Notes: generated by a model not told the origin, from the sequence alone. Counted from the first letter of the stretch, positions 1-7,939 are shown. The stretch is 64,000 bases of DNA from Leptodesmis sichuanensis A121 (GCF_021379005.1 NZ_CP075171.1:744001-808000); one strand, 5' to 3'. Translations and numbers: made by a program.

Positions 1-523
1 AATTCGGCAGATCAATTCAGCCATCCAAATTGAAGTGTTAACGCCAGACTTTTGGGGCGGACGGGATGGCAGGGAAGCCGGACTTACCCCAGATGATTTG
101 CAACAGCAACGGATTGCCACGGTAGTAGAAGCACAACCTGCCTGCTATAACCACAACATTGAAACGGTGGGCAGACTGCAAGGAATGGTGCGCCGGGGAG
201 CCAGGTATGACCGATCGCTGCGGGTTCTCAAGTTAGTCAAAGACCTGGATGCGACAATTCCCACTAAATCCGGCTTGATGCTGGGACACGGCGAAACGTT
301 AGAGGAAGTGGTGGAAACGCTGCAGGATCTACGGGCAGTGGGCTGCGATCGGGTCACCATCGGCCAATATATGCGTCCCTCCCTGGAGCATCTCCCTGTT
401 CGGAAATATTGGATCCCAGAGGAGTTTGAGCATTTAGGCGCGATCGCTCGTGAAATCGGCTTTTCCCATGTTCGCTCTGGTCCCCTCGTTCGCAGTTCCT
501 ACCATGCAGGAGAAGAGAAGTAG
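1..523 (+). CDS. lipA: Lipoyl synthase, C-terminal part (5' truncated by window edge)
   Basis: The frame is open from base 2 to the stop at 521-523, so the gene starts before the window. The residues match the C-terminal half of lipoyl synthase, the radical-SAM enzyme that inserts two sulfurs into octanoyl groups on lipoyl-dependent enzymes. Visible family signatures are [10 protein letters not shown] near the start, the YNHNIETV segment, [10 protein letters not shown], and [11 protein letters not shown] followed by the RSSYHA tail. The radical-SAM cysteine motif lies outside the window. psaX follows 141 bp downstream on the same strand with its own strong ribosome-binding site, so the two need not be co-transcribed. 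Confidence 0.95.
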   Translation, partial: IRQINSAIQIEVLTPDFWGGRDGREAGLTPDDLQQQRIATVVEAQPACYNHNIETVGRLQGMVRRGARYDRSLRVLKLVKDLDATIPTKSGLMLGHGETLEEVVETLQDLRAVGCDRVTIGQYMRPSLEHLPVRKYWIPEEFEHLGAIAREIGFSHVRSGPLVRSSYHAGEEK

Positions 524-664
524 GGGCGACGTTTCACTGGACATCTCCACTGACTTCTCCTCTGTCTTACGGGACACGTTAAGATTCCTCCACAGGTGAT
601 AACAATTGTGTCGCTTGTCTGGTATTTCTAGAAGGAGCTAACCATTTGAGGAGGTACCCTTCTG

Positions 665-790
665 ATGTCGCAGCCCCAAACTTTTGCCAAGACGAACAAA
701 CCCACCTATGTTTTTCGTGCTAGCTGGGCGTTATTGTTACTGGGAATCAACTTCCTGGTAGCTGCCTGGTATCACGGCATTTTGAAATAA
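665..790 (+). CDS. psaX: Photosystem I subunit PsaX (41 aa)
   Basis: This 41-residue protein has a short polar N-terminus and a single membrane helix, with the pattern KPTYVFRASWALLLLGINF followed by LVAAWYHGILK. From memory this closely resembles thermophilic cyanobacterial PsaX (KPTYAFRTFWAVLLLAINF), a one-helix peripheral subunit of photosystem I present in only some cyanobacteria. A GGAGG box at 649-653 lies 11 bases before the ATG and fixes the start. An intrinsic terminator follows directly, which suggests a monocistronic unit. The assignment rests on remembered similarity over most of its length. Confidence 0.88.
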   Translation: MSQPQTFAKTNKPTYVFRASWALLLLGINFLVAAWYHGILK

Positions 791-821
791 CCTTAAACAT
801 TTCCCTGAAAAGCCCTTACGG

Positions 822-864
822 AGCCGAGATGAGGAGGGATTTTTCCAGCCTGATTTCGGCTTTT
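822..864 (+). terminator. Intrinsic terminator after psaX
   Basis: The arms at 822-834 and 849-861 pair over 13 positions with one mismatch and one G-T wobble, the loop is 14 bases, and a T run follows. It lies 31 bp after the psaX stop. Confidence 0.75.
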
Positions 865-971
865 AATGATTTTTAAGAGCATTTTTCTAGCAGCTACCTT
901 AACCCTCCTTAAGCAGCTACCGCGTACACACAGGTCATTCAGACGTGGCTGCCATCGAAATCAACAGTAAA

Positions 972-1040
972 CTTCTTGCAAATTGGAAAAAACGTCGGAT
1001 CGGCAAAGGGAAACGTTCCATCCGGTTATTCTGGCTGATT
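972..1040 (+). repeat. 69-bp inverted repeat, left copy (partner 3086-3154)
   Basis: This segment is the reverse complement of 3086-3154 with about three mismatches over 69 bp. The two copies enclose the divergent natD/natC pair. It contains an inner inverted repeat CGGAT...ATCCG around GGAAACGTTCC. It overlaps a spurious 60-codon frame (945-1127) and lies in the otherwise gene-free 865-1141 stretch. A TGGGCA...TGCCCA hairpin follows at about 1044-1071. Confidence 0.85.
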
Positions 1041-1141
1041 GGAATGGGCACGCCAAGCTCTGCCCATCCTACTGATGATATTGAGTCTAATAGGCAAGAG
1101 TTCCAATATTTGAAGTCCCCTTTTTAGGGATTCAGGGAGAT

Positions 1142-2008
1142 CTAAACCGTTCCTTTAAATAAGCCCTGGGGTTTCAAAAGCAGCACCAGGATCATAATTA
1201 CCAGAGCAACCGCGAGTTTATATTCCGTTCGCAGCCAGTAGGTGCTGACTTCCTGGGCAATCCCAATCACAAAGGCTCCTGCGATCGCCCCATAGGGATT
1301 ACCAATGCCTCCCAGAATTACCGCTGCAAACATAGGCAAAATCAGGAACCAGCCCATATTCGGTCGCACTGCTTCGACCAGGCCCAGCATACTTCCTCCC
1401 AGGGCAGTTAAGCCAGCCGCAATGATCCATGTCCACAAAATCACCCGGTCTACCCGAATTCCCGTCACCCGTGCCAGATCCAGATCATCGGCAACGGCCC
1501 GCATCGCTTTACCAATTTTGGTATTTTGCAACAGGTAATGCAGACCAAAGATGGTAACGATCGCCAGCCCCACCACCACCAGGCCATAAAAGGGCAGGCG
1601 TACTGGGCCAAGTTGCAGGGCTTCTTTTACAGGCAATTTGTAACTCTGGTTATTGCCGCCCCAGAACAAGATAATGCCGTTACGGATGAACAGGGCGAGT
1701 CCGATGGAAATAATAATCAGGGTTGCGGAGGTGGCCCGTCGAGCACGCATGGGTGCCCAGATAATTTTTTCACTCAGCAGGGCAGCCCCGATCGTGGCGA
1801 TCGCGCCAATCACCATAGCAATCCAGATATTAATCCCCAGGGCATTGGCCAGTAGGGTAATATAAGCTCCCAACGTCATGAAATCACCGTGCGCAAAGTT
1901 GGAGAGTCGCAGAATACAGTAGGTGAGCGTCAGGCCAACCGCTCCCAGGGCGATAATACTGCTGATGGCAATACCATTGACAAACAGTTGCAGAAGTTGG
2001 GGATCCAT
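1142..2008 (-). CDS. natD: Branched-chain/neutral amino-acid ABC transporter permease (LivH/NatD type)
   Basis: This 288-residue, highly hydrophobic protein has the LivH-family pattern: an N-terminal GAVGLTLTYCILRLSNFAHGDFM segment split over helices, NTKIGKAMRAVADDLDLARVTGI in the cytoplasmic coupling loop, and the C-terminal GGIGNPYGAIAGAFVIGIAQE motif. It forms one half of the membrane channel of a branched-chain or neutral amino-acid importer (cyanobacterial N-I/Nat system). It is divergent from the LivM/NatC-type permease with 119 bp between starts. No ATPase or binding-protein gene is next to it, as is usual in cyanobacteria where nat genes are scattered. A urea (UrtB) role is less likely because urt genes normally cluster. 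Confidence 0.85.
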   Translation of the reverse strand: MDPQLLQLFVNGIAISSIIALGAVGLTLTYCILRLSNFAHGDFMTLGAYITLLANALGINIWIAMVIGAIATIGAALLSEKIIWAPMRARRATSATLIIISIGLALFIRNGIILFWGGNNQSYKLPVKEALQLGPVRLPFYGLVVVGLAIVTIFGLHYLLQNTKIGKAMRAVADDLDLARVTGIRVDRVILWTWIIAAGLTALGGSMLGLVEAVRPNMGWFLILPMFAAVILGGIGNPYGAIAGAFVIGIAQEVSTYWLRTEYKLAVALVIMILVLLLKPQGLFKGTV

Positions 2009-2127
2009 TCCGACATTCTTAGAAAATTTATTGCTCCTGATTGTCCAGGAATTTGCACCGATTTGGAAGAGGGGGCAGTTGCACGGTACTTTATAGCCTA
2101 TACTCTGTCTTTGCTAATGTGTCTTCC

Positions 2128-3051
2128 ATGACTGATTTCTTCTCCAACTACGGATTCCTGCTAGTCTCAATGGTGTTGGGAGCCATGTTGGGGTTGTCTT
2201 TATACCTGCCCCTGATGGCGGGACAATTATCCCTCGCCAGTCCGGGGTTTTATGCATTGGGCGGCTACATGGCGGCGATTTTATCCACGAAGGTCTTTCC
2301 TCCCACTCAGGGACTATTTCCGTTGCCACTGTTAGGACTGGAGATGTTGCTGGCCGCGATCGCCTGTGGAGTGTTGGGCATTGTGGTTGGGATTCCGGCT
2401 TTGCGGTTGCGGGGCATTTATCTGGCGATCGCGACGATCGCCTTTGTGGAGATTCTGCGGATCCTCTGTCTGAACCTGGAGATTACGGGTGGAGCGGTGG
2501 GTATCTTTGGTATTCCGCAGCCTTTCTCAGAACCAATTAGCTACCTCTGGGTGGCCCTGCCCCTGTTGCTGCTCAGTATGGGCTTTTTTTACCGTCTGGA
2601 AAAGATTCGGGTGGGGCGAGCCTTCATTGCCATTCGGGAGGATGAACTGGCAGCGGATGCGATGGGCATTAATCCTACCTACTTCAAGGTACTGGCCTTT
2701 ACGCTAGGAGCAATTCTGGCAGGCATGGTAGGAGCGATTAGCGCCCACTTTCTGAATACCTGGAACACGCGCCAGGGCACCTTTGATGCCAGCATTATTT
2801 ACCTCACCTTTGTGTTAATTGGTGGCTCCAGGACATTTTGGGGGCCAGTCCTGGGAGGGATGGTATTTACGGCCCTGCCAGAAATTCTGCGCGTCATGGC
2901 CGACATTCCAGGACTACCTAACTGGTTAGCTCAGTTTCTACGGGATGGCCGTCTGATCATTTTTGGTCTGTTGATTGTGATTGGTACGATCTTTTTCCCA
3001 CAGGGACTAATCACTCCCGATACCTTCAAGCGGCAGCGATCGAAGCCCTAA
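2128..3051 (+). CDS. natC: Branched-chain/neutral amino-acid ABC transporter permease (LivM/NatC type)
   Basis: The protein has about 307 residues when begun at the ATG at 2128 (MTDFFSNYG). An in-frame upstream codon at 2041 would add 29 residues that do not look like family sequence. LivM features include GQLSLASPGFYALGGYMAA near the N-terminus, GIPALRLRGIYLAIATIAF, the coupling-loop IREDELAADAMGI and a C-terminal GGSRTFWGPVLGG. It should pair with the divergent NatD-type permease to form the translocation pore. Both genes lie between the arms of a 69-bp inverted repeat. Confidence 0.85.
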   Translation: MTDFFSNYGFLLVSMVLGAMLGLSLYLPLMAGQLSLASPGFYALGGYMAAILSTKVFPPTQGLFPLPLLGLEMLLAAIACGVLGIVVGIPALRLRGIYLAIATIAFVEILRILCLNLEITGGAVGIFGIPQPFSEPISYLWVALPLLLLSMGFFYRLEKIRVGRAFIAIREDELAADAMGINPTYFKVLAFTLGAILAGMVGAISAHFLNTWNTRQGTFDASIIYLTFVLIGGSRTFWGPVLGGMVFTALPEILRVMADIPGLPNWLAQFLRDGRLIIFGLLIVIGTIFFPQGLITPDTFKRQRSKP

Positions 3052-3085
3052 ACATTGCAGTAGCTAATCGGCGAACTGGCGATCA

Positions 3086-3154
3086 AATCAGCCAGAATGA
3101 CCGGATGGAACGTTTCCCTTTGCCCATCCGACATTTTTTCCAATTTGCAAGAAG
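3086..3154 (-). repeat. 69-bp inverted repeat, right copy (partner 972-1040)
   Basis: Reverse complement of 972-1040 with about three differences. It lies between the convergent 3' ends of natC and the aldehyde dehydrogenase gene. The inner GGATGG...CCATCC arms could form a hairpin, so it may also act as a shared terminator. Confidence 0.85.
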
Positions 3155-3159
3155 CCTAA

Positions 3160-4524
3160 TCACTTAATCCAGACGGTCTTGATATTTACAAACTCATGGA
3201 TGCCCTGAATCCCTAGTTCGCGACCAAAGCCCGATCGCTTAATCCCACCAAAGGGTAGGCGGGGATCGGACTTAACCATGCCGTTAATAAACACGGCTCC
3301 CGCTTCAATGCCGTTAATTAGCAGTTCCTGTTCTTCGGGATCATTCGTCCAGGCACTACCACCCAGTCCAAAGGGAATATTATTGGCGACCTGAATCGCT
3401 TCATGCACATCGGCAACCCGGAACAGCAGGGCAACTGGGCCAAAGAACTCTTCTCGCGCCATTTTGCTGGTGGCGGGAATATCGGTGACGATCGTCGGCA
3501 GGTAATAGTTTCCTGGCCCGTCTAGAGCTTTACCACCGATCAGCACTCGTGCCCCTTCGTTGACGATCGCTTGCACCTGTTCATCTAGCTCTTTGACAAT
3601 CAACCGAGTGGCTAGGGGGCCGATATCGGTGTCAGGTTGCATAGGATCCCCAACTTTTAATTCCTTGTATTTGGCGACCAGTTTTTCCTCAAATTCATCG
3701 GCAATAGAGTTCGCAATAATGAAGCGTTTGGCGGCAATGCAAGATTGGCCGTTATTGATCAAGCGGGCAGTGACAGCCGTATGCACAGCCGTCTCTAAAT
3801 CCGCACTGGGCATCACGACAAAGGGATCACTACCTCCCAGTTCCAGGACAACCTTCTTGATTTCTTTGCCAGCCGCCATGGCCAGACTAGCTCCTGCAGG
3901 TTCGCTACCCGTCAGGGTTCCAGCTTTGATGCGATCGTCAGCCATCAGTCCAGCTACTTTGTTAGCTCCAATCAGCAGAGTCTGGAATACACCACAGGGA
4001 AAACCTGATTCCTGAAAGATTTGCTCAATCGCCAGGGCAGACTGCGGTACATTGGAGGCGTGTTTCAGTAGACCCACATTGCCTGCCATCAGGGCCGGAG
4101 CCGCAAATCGGAAGACTTGCCAGAAGGGAAAGTTCCAGGGCATGACGGCTAAGACAATTCCCAGGGGCTGGTAGCGCACAAAGCTACGACTGGCATCGGT
4201 TTCACCGGGCACATCGGCCAGGAAGTTGGCGGCATTTTCGGCGTAGTAGCGACACACCCAGGCGCATTTCTCAACCTCTGCGATCGCTGACTTCAAGGTT
4301 TTCCCCATCTCCAGGGTCATCATCTTGCCGAAGTGCTCTTTCTCAGTTTCTAGCAAATTAGCCGCTGCCGTCATCCACTGCGATCGCTGCTCAAAGGTCG
4401 TCTGGCGATAGCTTTCAAACGCTTGCTGAGCCAGCGCTACCTTGTTTTCAATCTCCCAGTCCGCTAGCGGCTCATAGGTCTTTACAGTTTCTCCAGTCGC
4501 CGGGTTAATCGTGGCAATACCCAT
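3160..4524 (-). CDS. gabD: NAD(P)-dependent succinate-semialdehyde dehydrogenase
   Basis: This is a full-length (454 aa) aldehyde dehydrogenase that oxidises succinate semialdehyde to succinate in the GABA shunt or 2-oxoglutarate bypass of the cyanobacterial TCA cycle. Visible motifs are MPWNFPFWQ (substrate and cofactor channel), TGSEPAGASLA, the general base in VLELGGSDPFVV, and the catalytic cysteine in NNGQSCIAAKRF. The C-terminal PFGGIKRSGFGRELG is typical of the SSADH group. It is transcribed leftward, 102 bp downstream of the small Ser-rich gene, probably independently of the peptide cassette. Another aldehyde substrate is possible, but the closest family is SSADH. Confidence 0.9.
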   Translation of the reverse strand: MGIATINPATGETVKTYEPLADWEIENKVALAQQAFESYRQTTFEQRSQWMTAAANLLETEKEHFGKMMTLEMGKTLKSAIAEVEKCAWVCRYYAENAANFLADVPGETDASRSFVRYQPLGIVLAVMPWNFPFWQVFRFAAPALMAGNVGLLKHASNVPQSALAIEQIFQESGFPCGVFQTLLIGANKVAGLMADDRIKAGTLTGSEPAGASLAMAAGKEIKKVVLELGGSDPFVVMPSADLETAVHTAVTARLINNGQSCIAAKRFIIANSIADEFEEKLVAKYKELKVGDPMQPDTDIGPLATRLIVKELDEQVQAIVNEGARVLIGGKALDGPGNYYLPTIVTDIPATSKMAREEFFGPVALLFRVADVHEAIQVANNIPFGLGGSAWTNDPEEQELLINGIEAGAVFINGMVKSDPRLPFGGIKRSGFGRELGIQGIHEFVNIKTVWIK

Positions 4525-4626
4525 ATCGACTCTCCTTGAATTTGTTCCCTTCTGTGCCCCATTCTAGACACTGCTCTCCTATCCCCGGACAAATCCAAGC
4601 TTTTTCTTAGGTTTGGGTTGCAAAAT

Positions 4627-4827
4627 CTAAGAACTGGCCGAATAACTGGAAGAGCTACTCCCATGATTACTGGTGCGGCTGTTACTTGATGAAGAAATAT
4701 GAATAGTCATCGACTGTGCAACAGTACTACTGGCATCACCTGCTGTGAAAACCTCGCTTCTTGCCTCCGCGATCGCTCGTCCATCTGCCGAAACGACTCG
4801 CTTAAAGATGACTCTGTACTTACTCAT
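4627..4827 (-). CDS. Small Ser-rich protein ending the peptide-export cassette
   Basis: This is a 66-residue protein whose start overlaps the end of the upstream isomerase gene by 8 bp, so translation is probably coupled. The N-terminal half (MSKYRVIFKRVVSADGRAIA) looks folded and basic. The C-terminal half is almost only Ser, with Thr, Asn and His. There is no cysteine and no leader motif of the type found in the four small proteins upstream. I do not recognise the family. By position it belongs to the export cassette, perhaps as a substrate or accessory factor. Confidence 0.65.
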   Translation of the reverse strand: MSKYRVIFKRVVSADGRAIAEARSEVFTAGDASSTVAQSMTIHISSSSNSRTSNHGSSSSSYSASS

Positions 4828-5593
4828 TTTTTTGTTCTCCCAGGTTGTAAGGATTGAGCCAGTAATTCAGTTCTCCATTCAGCCATTCTCGGAACAATCG
4901 CTGGAGAATTTCCTGCCGGGTTTCAGGGGTGAGTTGGGCAGTAATAAATTCTTCGACTCGCAACAGGTGAAAACCTTGCTCCGTTTGCACGGGAGGAATA
5001 ATCTGTCTAGGGTCGGCAGCAAACACGACAGCGGCAATCTCTGGTTTCAAACTCCAGCGATACAATTTTCCTTCATAGCCGCAGTACTGTCGGCGATTAG
5101 GGTCAATATCATACAGGTGGGCGGCTTCAAAAAAGCTAATTTCTGATTCCTCAATTTGATAAAACAATTCAGTGGCCAACTGTTCGTAAGGCACAATGAT
5201 TTGATAGAGCACCACCTGATCAAAGTCCAAGCGATTCTGGACAAAATAGCTTTCAACCTCATTGCCGAACAGGTTCTCTATCAACTTTTGAGTCAACAAG
5301 CGATCGCGAATTCCCGCCTCCCACTCTTCTGCTGTGATCTGTTGATTAGACAACCAGGCCAAGGTATCTGCTGCCCGCTCTAAATGACGCTCTCGACGCT
5401 GGCGATCGGCTTCTGCTTGAATTTCTGGTTGATCCACCTCAATTCCCCTGGCGGCAGCGGCTCGATTCACAATCGCCTGTTGCAGCACCCCTAACCGGAC
5501 CTCCTGGTACTGAAGGTTTTTTTTCAGAAAGCTCACAAGCTCCTCTGGACTGATACTGCCACTGCGATCGCCCACCATCTCAAGTACCTGCAT
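4820..5593 (-). CDS. Parvulin/SurA-like peptidylprolyl isomerase of the peptide-export cassette
   Basis: The protein has 257 residues and no signal peptide or membrane helix, so it should act in the cytoplasm. The N-terminal 120 residues are helical, SurA/trigger-like, with QREERxLE-type charged stretches. Residues about 130-225 fit a parvulin domain (QIIVPYEQLATELF, then GYEGKLYRWSLKPEIAAVVF, then PVQTEQGFHLLRVEE). Isomerases of this type are known beside HlyD and C39 ABC exporters in cyanobacterial bacteriocin-type clusters, where they may keep precursors export-competent (inference). It overlaps the Ser-rich gene downstream and follows the fourth leader-peptide gene. Confidence 0.8.
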   Translation of the reverse strand: MQVLEMVGDRSGSISPEELVSFLKKNLQYQEVRLGVLQQAIVNRAAAARGIEVDQPEIQAEADRQRRERHLERAADTLAWLSNQQITAEEWEAGIRDRLLTQKLIENLFGNEVESYFVQNRLDFDQVVLYQIIVPYEQLATELFYQIEESEISFFEAAHLYDIDPNRRQYCGYEGKLYRWSLKPEIAAVVFAADPRQIIPPVQTEQGFHLLRVEEFITAQLTPETRQEILQRLFREWLNGELNYWLNPYNLGEQKNE

Positions 5594-5740
5594 GGTTAAA
5601 CACCCATACTTACTACTCTGATCTTGCCTTGCCTCTCCTTATTGTCTTTACCACAATCTGTTACTCAGGAGCATAATAAAGCTCCGGTCAGGAAAATACA
5701 TGATATTGTCATTCTTTTAAGATAATTTGATGCATAAACT

Positions 5741-6049
5741 TTAAATGGTTGTACCGAAATATAAAGACTTGCTTGAAACCCTAGAAGAGGAATAACCTGT
5801 GCTATCCGTTGAAATGGCACTGGCTTTTGCGGAAGCAGAAGTGAAGTCAGTATAGGGGGTTATGGGGCGAATAGTAACTGTAGTTTTGGTGGCTGTTACA
5901 GTACTGTCTCCGAGGGCAAGTCCTGCGGCTGTGGCATAACCAAATCCTTGCCCTGCGTAGGTGGTAGCTGAAGCATAGGTGTAGCCGCTTCCAAATAATG
6001 CATTTTGCGGTGAAATAGATTCTAGATAATCTAATTCATCTAGTCTCAT
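5741..6049 (-). CDS. Double-glycine-type leader small protein D
   Basis: This 102-residue protein starts with a leader resembling those of its three neighbours: LDELDYLES near the N-terminus, then FGSG as the likely cut site after about residue 22. The remainder is rich in Ser, Thr, Ala, Gly and Tyr, lacks Cys, and contains TATKTTVTIRP, which recurs in protein B. A GAGGG box lies about 8-12 bases before the ATG. It lies downstream of a large RNA hairpin (6085-6142). The expected fate is cleavage by the C39 domain of the HetC-like transporter and secretion; this follows from leader form and context only. Confidence 0.7.
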   Translation of the reverse strand: MRLDELDYLESISPQNALFGSGYTYASATTYAGQGFGYATAAGLALGDSTVTATKTTVTIRPITPYTDFTSASAKASAISTDSTGYSSSRVSSKSLYFGTTI

Positions 6050-6084
6050 AGAAGCCCTCAGTAGAATAGTAATTGATTGTAGAA

Positions 6085-6142
6085 AGGAGGGAAAAGCAGC
6101 AAATTACCTTCATAGATAGTTGCCAACTACCTTTTCCCTCCT
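6085..6142 (-). promoter_or_regulatory. Stem-loop in the leader of small-protein gene D
   Basis: AGGAGGGAAAAG at 6085-6096 is the exact reverse complement of 6131-6142, giving a perfect 12-bp stem with a 34-base loop. The loop holds a smaller TAGTT/AACTA hairpin. It is transcribed between the stop of protein C and the start of protein D. No U-run follows the stem, so it is not a simple terminator. It could be an attenuator, a processing site or an RNA-stability element. Confidence 0.6.
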
Positions 6143-6176
6143 AAGGTTTTAGGCTTTTGTTAGCAAAGTCACTTTA

Positions 6177-6491
6177 CTAACGATATGTAGCCGCAGCAGA
6201 GGTGCTAGAGGAATAAGAACCTACCTGATAAGGAGCCCCCAAAGCTAAACCGCCTGCAAGGCCAGCAGCGGCAACCGTTGAAGTAGTAGTGGTGCTGGCA
6301 CCATCAATATAGTAAGGTGCAGCGGCTGCATCAGCTTCAGCAGTGGCACTGGAAGAGAAAGGGGTAAGTTTGACAAAAGAATAGATCTTGGTGGCAAACT
6401 TAATTTTTGCACTGTAGTCGATAGGAGTTGTGAAACCACCACCAACTTCTCCTTGTGCAGCTTCCATGTAGTTCAGATCAGAAATAATCAT
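6177..6491 (-). CDS. Double-glycine-type leader small protein C
   Basis: This is a 104-residue protein with leader ISDLNYMEAAQGEVGGG at its N-terminus, so the predicted cut is after residue 18-19. The core is rich in Ala, Ser, Thr, Gly and Tyr, has no Cys, and ends in a Ser/Ala/Tyr tail. A GGAG box lies 8 bases before the ATG. A TGCCA-N3-TGGCA palindrome sits about 92 bp upstream of the start. It probably is a substrate of the HetC-like peptidase transporter encoded 5 kb upstream in the same direction (inference). Confidence 0.72.
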   Translation of the reverse strand: MIISDLNYMEAAQGEVGGGFTTPIDYSAKIKFATKIYSFVKLTPFSSSATAEADAAAAPYYIDGASTTTTSTVAAAGLAGGLALGAPYQVGSYSSSTSAAATYR

Positions 6492-6582
6492 TGGAAATCT
6501 CCTTGAGTGATTACTGTTCTTTTTGTTCCAACTCTTTTATTTGAGTTGCTATCTATAACATAACTAATTCATTTTCTTGAAG

Positions 6583-6597
6583 TTGCCATTTTGGCAA
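6583..6597. promoter_or_regulatory. Palindrome TTGCCA-N3-TGGCAA upstream of small-protein gene C
   Basis: This 15-bp dyad has the same architecture as the sites at 7629-7641 and 11242-11256. It lies 92 bp before the start of gene C. A shared operator is an inference from repetition and position. Confidence 0.5.
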
Positions 6598-6737
6598 TTT
6601 TGTTTATTTGTTATGTTCTTCGTCCAATTAAATTTATCCAATAAAATGAAGCTGTATTCTTGTAGATTGAGGTACAAAATTATTTCTAGTTGCTAATGTT
6701 TTTCATTAAAAAATACTCAACAAGATCTGGTTGACTG

Positions 6738-6848
6738 CTGGTTGACTGACAAATCTCCTGAACACCCGCTGCATCACCAGGAAATCAATTTCCTGGCTCA
6801 TCGCCAAAGTCATCTAAAGACGACTAGACAAGAGTTTCAGTCCATTTG
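6738..6848 (+). mobile_element. Truncated copy of the 200-bp hairpin MITE
   Basis: This is about 111 bp of the left half of the element that is complete at 7740-7939 and 61914-62113. It begins with the terminal sequence CTGGTTGACTGACAAA, preceded by a partial duplicate CTGGTTGACTG, and stops after AGTTTCAGTCCATTTG. The right terminal repeat is missing. It lies between small-protein genes B and C. Confidence 0.85.
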
Positions 6849-6864
6849 CATTTCTTCTAGGCTT

Positions 6865-7197
6865 CTAAGGTTTGTCAATTGCAATTACAAAACCTCTTGC
6901 AACCACCATATCTTTGTTCTCAAAGTAATGCACCTTTGTTTTCTCAATTACCTTATCCCCAGAGCCATATACATCAACCCCTGCAAGTGGATTGTCCCCG
7001 CTTGCGATAGCAATTCCACGCCCCTTTCCGATAGAGCCACCATTTCCTAATGGTCTAACTGTGGCAGTTGTTCTGGTCAAGGTGGCGGATGGATCGCCTG
7101 TAGCTATGGCATTAGCTATAACACCTACAAAAACTCCACCTGAAATGGCATAGATATCTAGAATACTTTCCAGGTAATTCAAGTTGTTGATCATCAT
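6865..7197 (-). CDS. Double-glycine-type leader small protein B
   Basis: This 110-residue protein has leader INNLNYLESILDIYAISGG at its N-terminus, so the likely cut is after residue 21. The first two codons are both ATG and either could be the start. The core contains LTRTTATVRP, matching ATKTTVTIRP of protein D, and then a more mixed C-terminus with charged residues. No Cys is present. The truncated MITE begins 16 bp after its stop. It probably is a secreted product of the HetC-like exporter. Confidence 0.7.
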   Translation of the reverse strand: MMINNLNYLESILDIYAISGGVFVGVIANAIATGDPSATLTRTTATVRPLGNGGSIGKGRGIAIASGDNPLAGVDVYGSGDKVIEKTKVHYFENKDMVVARGFVIAIDKP

Positions 7198-7242
7198 AGA
7201 AATGAAAACCTAATTACTACTACACAGTTTGATTGATAGATG

Positions 7243-7575
7243 CTAAACCCCAGGAACTAGCGTAGAAGTTCCAGTGAGAATGAATAAGCCATCGCTAACT
7301 GATACTTCTCTAAAGTCCACGCTGACTAAGGATTGGGTAGTTCCATTAATGGTTTGAGTGCTACTGGAAACGGCAACGCCAGACACCCCGATCGCGGAAA
7401 CAGAAATTCCGGTCGGTACAGTTGGCAGCGTTGTCTGAAACAAGAGTTGAGAACCCAGGTATAAGGCAAGTGCCGTATCCTGAATAGATAGCAGTAAACC
7501 ATCAGAGCCATTGCCACCAGAAAAGACCAGCTTCTGATTGATGATTTCCAGGTGAGACAGATCCTTGATTAGCAT
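7243..7575 (-). CDS. Double-glycine-type leader small protein A
   Basis: The start at 7575 is chosen because it places the leader IKDLSHLEIINQKLVFSGG at the N-terminus, as in the other three. An upstream in-frame ATG at 7695 would add 40 residues with no such pattern. The mature part of about 89 residues has repeated Ser/Val/Gly strands such as VSGVAVSSS and SLVSVDFREVSVSDG, suggesting beta structure, and no Cys. A TGCCA-N3-TGGCA palindrome lies 54 bp upstream. It is the first leader gene after the HetP-like gene, separated from it by the complete MITE. Confidence 0.68.
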   Translation of the reverse strand: MLIKDLSHLEIINQKLVFSGGNGSDGLLLSIQDTALALYLGSQLLFQTTLPTVPTGISVSAIGVSGVAVSSSTQTINGTTQSLVSVDFREVSVSDGLFILTGTSTLVPGV

Positions 7576-7628
7576 AGGGATACTCTTAAGACGTATGGCT
7601 AGCTTAATCAATTCACTAGAAACGATGG

Positions 7629-7641
7629 TGCCACTTTGGCA
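7629..7641. promoter_or_regulatory. Palindrome TGCCA-N3-TGGCA upstream of small-protein gene A
   Basis: Thirteen-base dyad, 54 bp before the start of gene A, with the same half-sites and spacing as 6583-6597 and 11242-11256. Possible operator. Confidence 0.5.
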
Positions 7642-7739
7642 GTTTTTTGAGTATCGATCAAAACCTTTGACTGCCATTAAATGCCAAGTTGCCACGTTGC
7701 TCCTGATAAGTTGCTGTTATTTTAATTAGAGCAGCGGAC

Positions 7740-7939
7740 CTGATTGACTGACAAAAGTTCCGAAAGGCTCATGTCTCTGTTGTCAACCCGCCCTAAAATA
7801 AATTTTGGGCTAACAGCGCAAGTCCATTCAAATGGACTAAAACTATTGTCCAGTCATCTTTAGATGACTTTGGCGATGAGCCAGGAAATTGATTTCCTGG
7901 TGATGCAGCGGGTGTTCAGGAGATTTGTCAGTCAACCAG
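7740..7939 (-). mobile_element. 200-bp hairpin MITE, complete copy with 9-bp target duplication
   Basis: The ends are CTGATTGACTGACAAAA at 7740 and its near-complement ending CAACCAG at 7939. The element is flanked by exact 9-bp direct repeats GCAGCGGAC at 7731-7739 and 7940-7948, the mark of transposition. Inside are four short hairpins in a row: GCCCTAAAAT/ATTTTGGGC, AGTCCATT/AATGGACT, AGTCATCT/AGATGACT and CCAGGAAAT/ATTTCCTGG. It carries no gene, so a transposase must act in trans. It is inverted relative to the copies at 6738 and 61914. Confidence 0.92.

Noticed and set aside
945-1127. 60-codon frame on the plus strand
   Set aside because: It is largely made of the 69-bp repeat and a TGGGCA hairpin; residue pattern is not protein-like and it lacks a ribosome-binding site.
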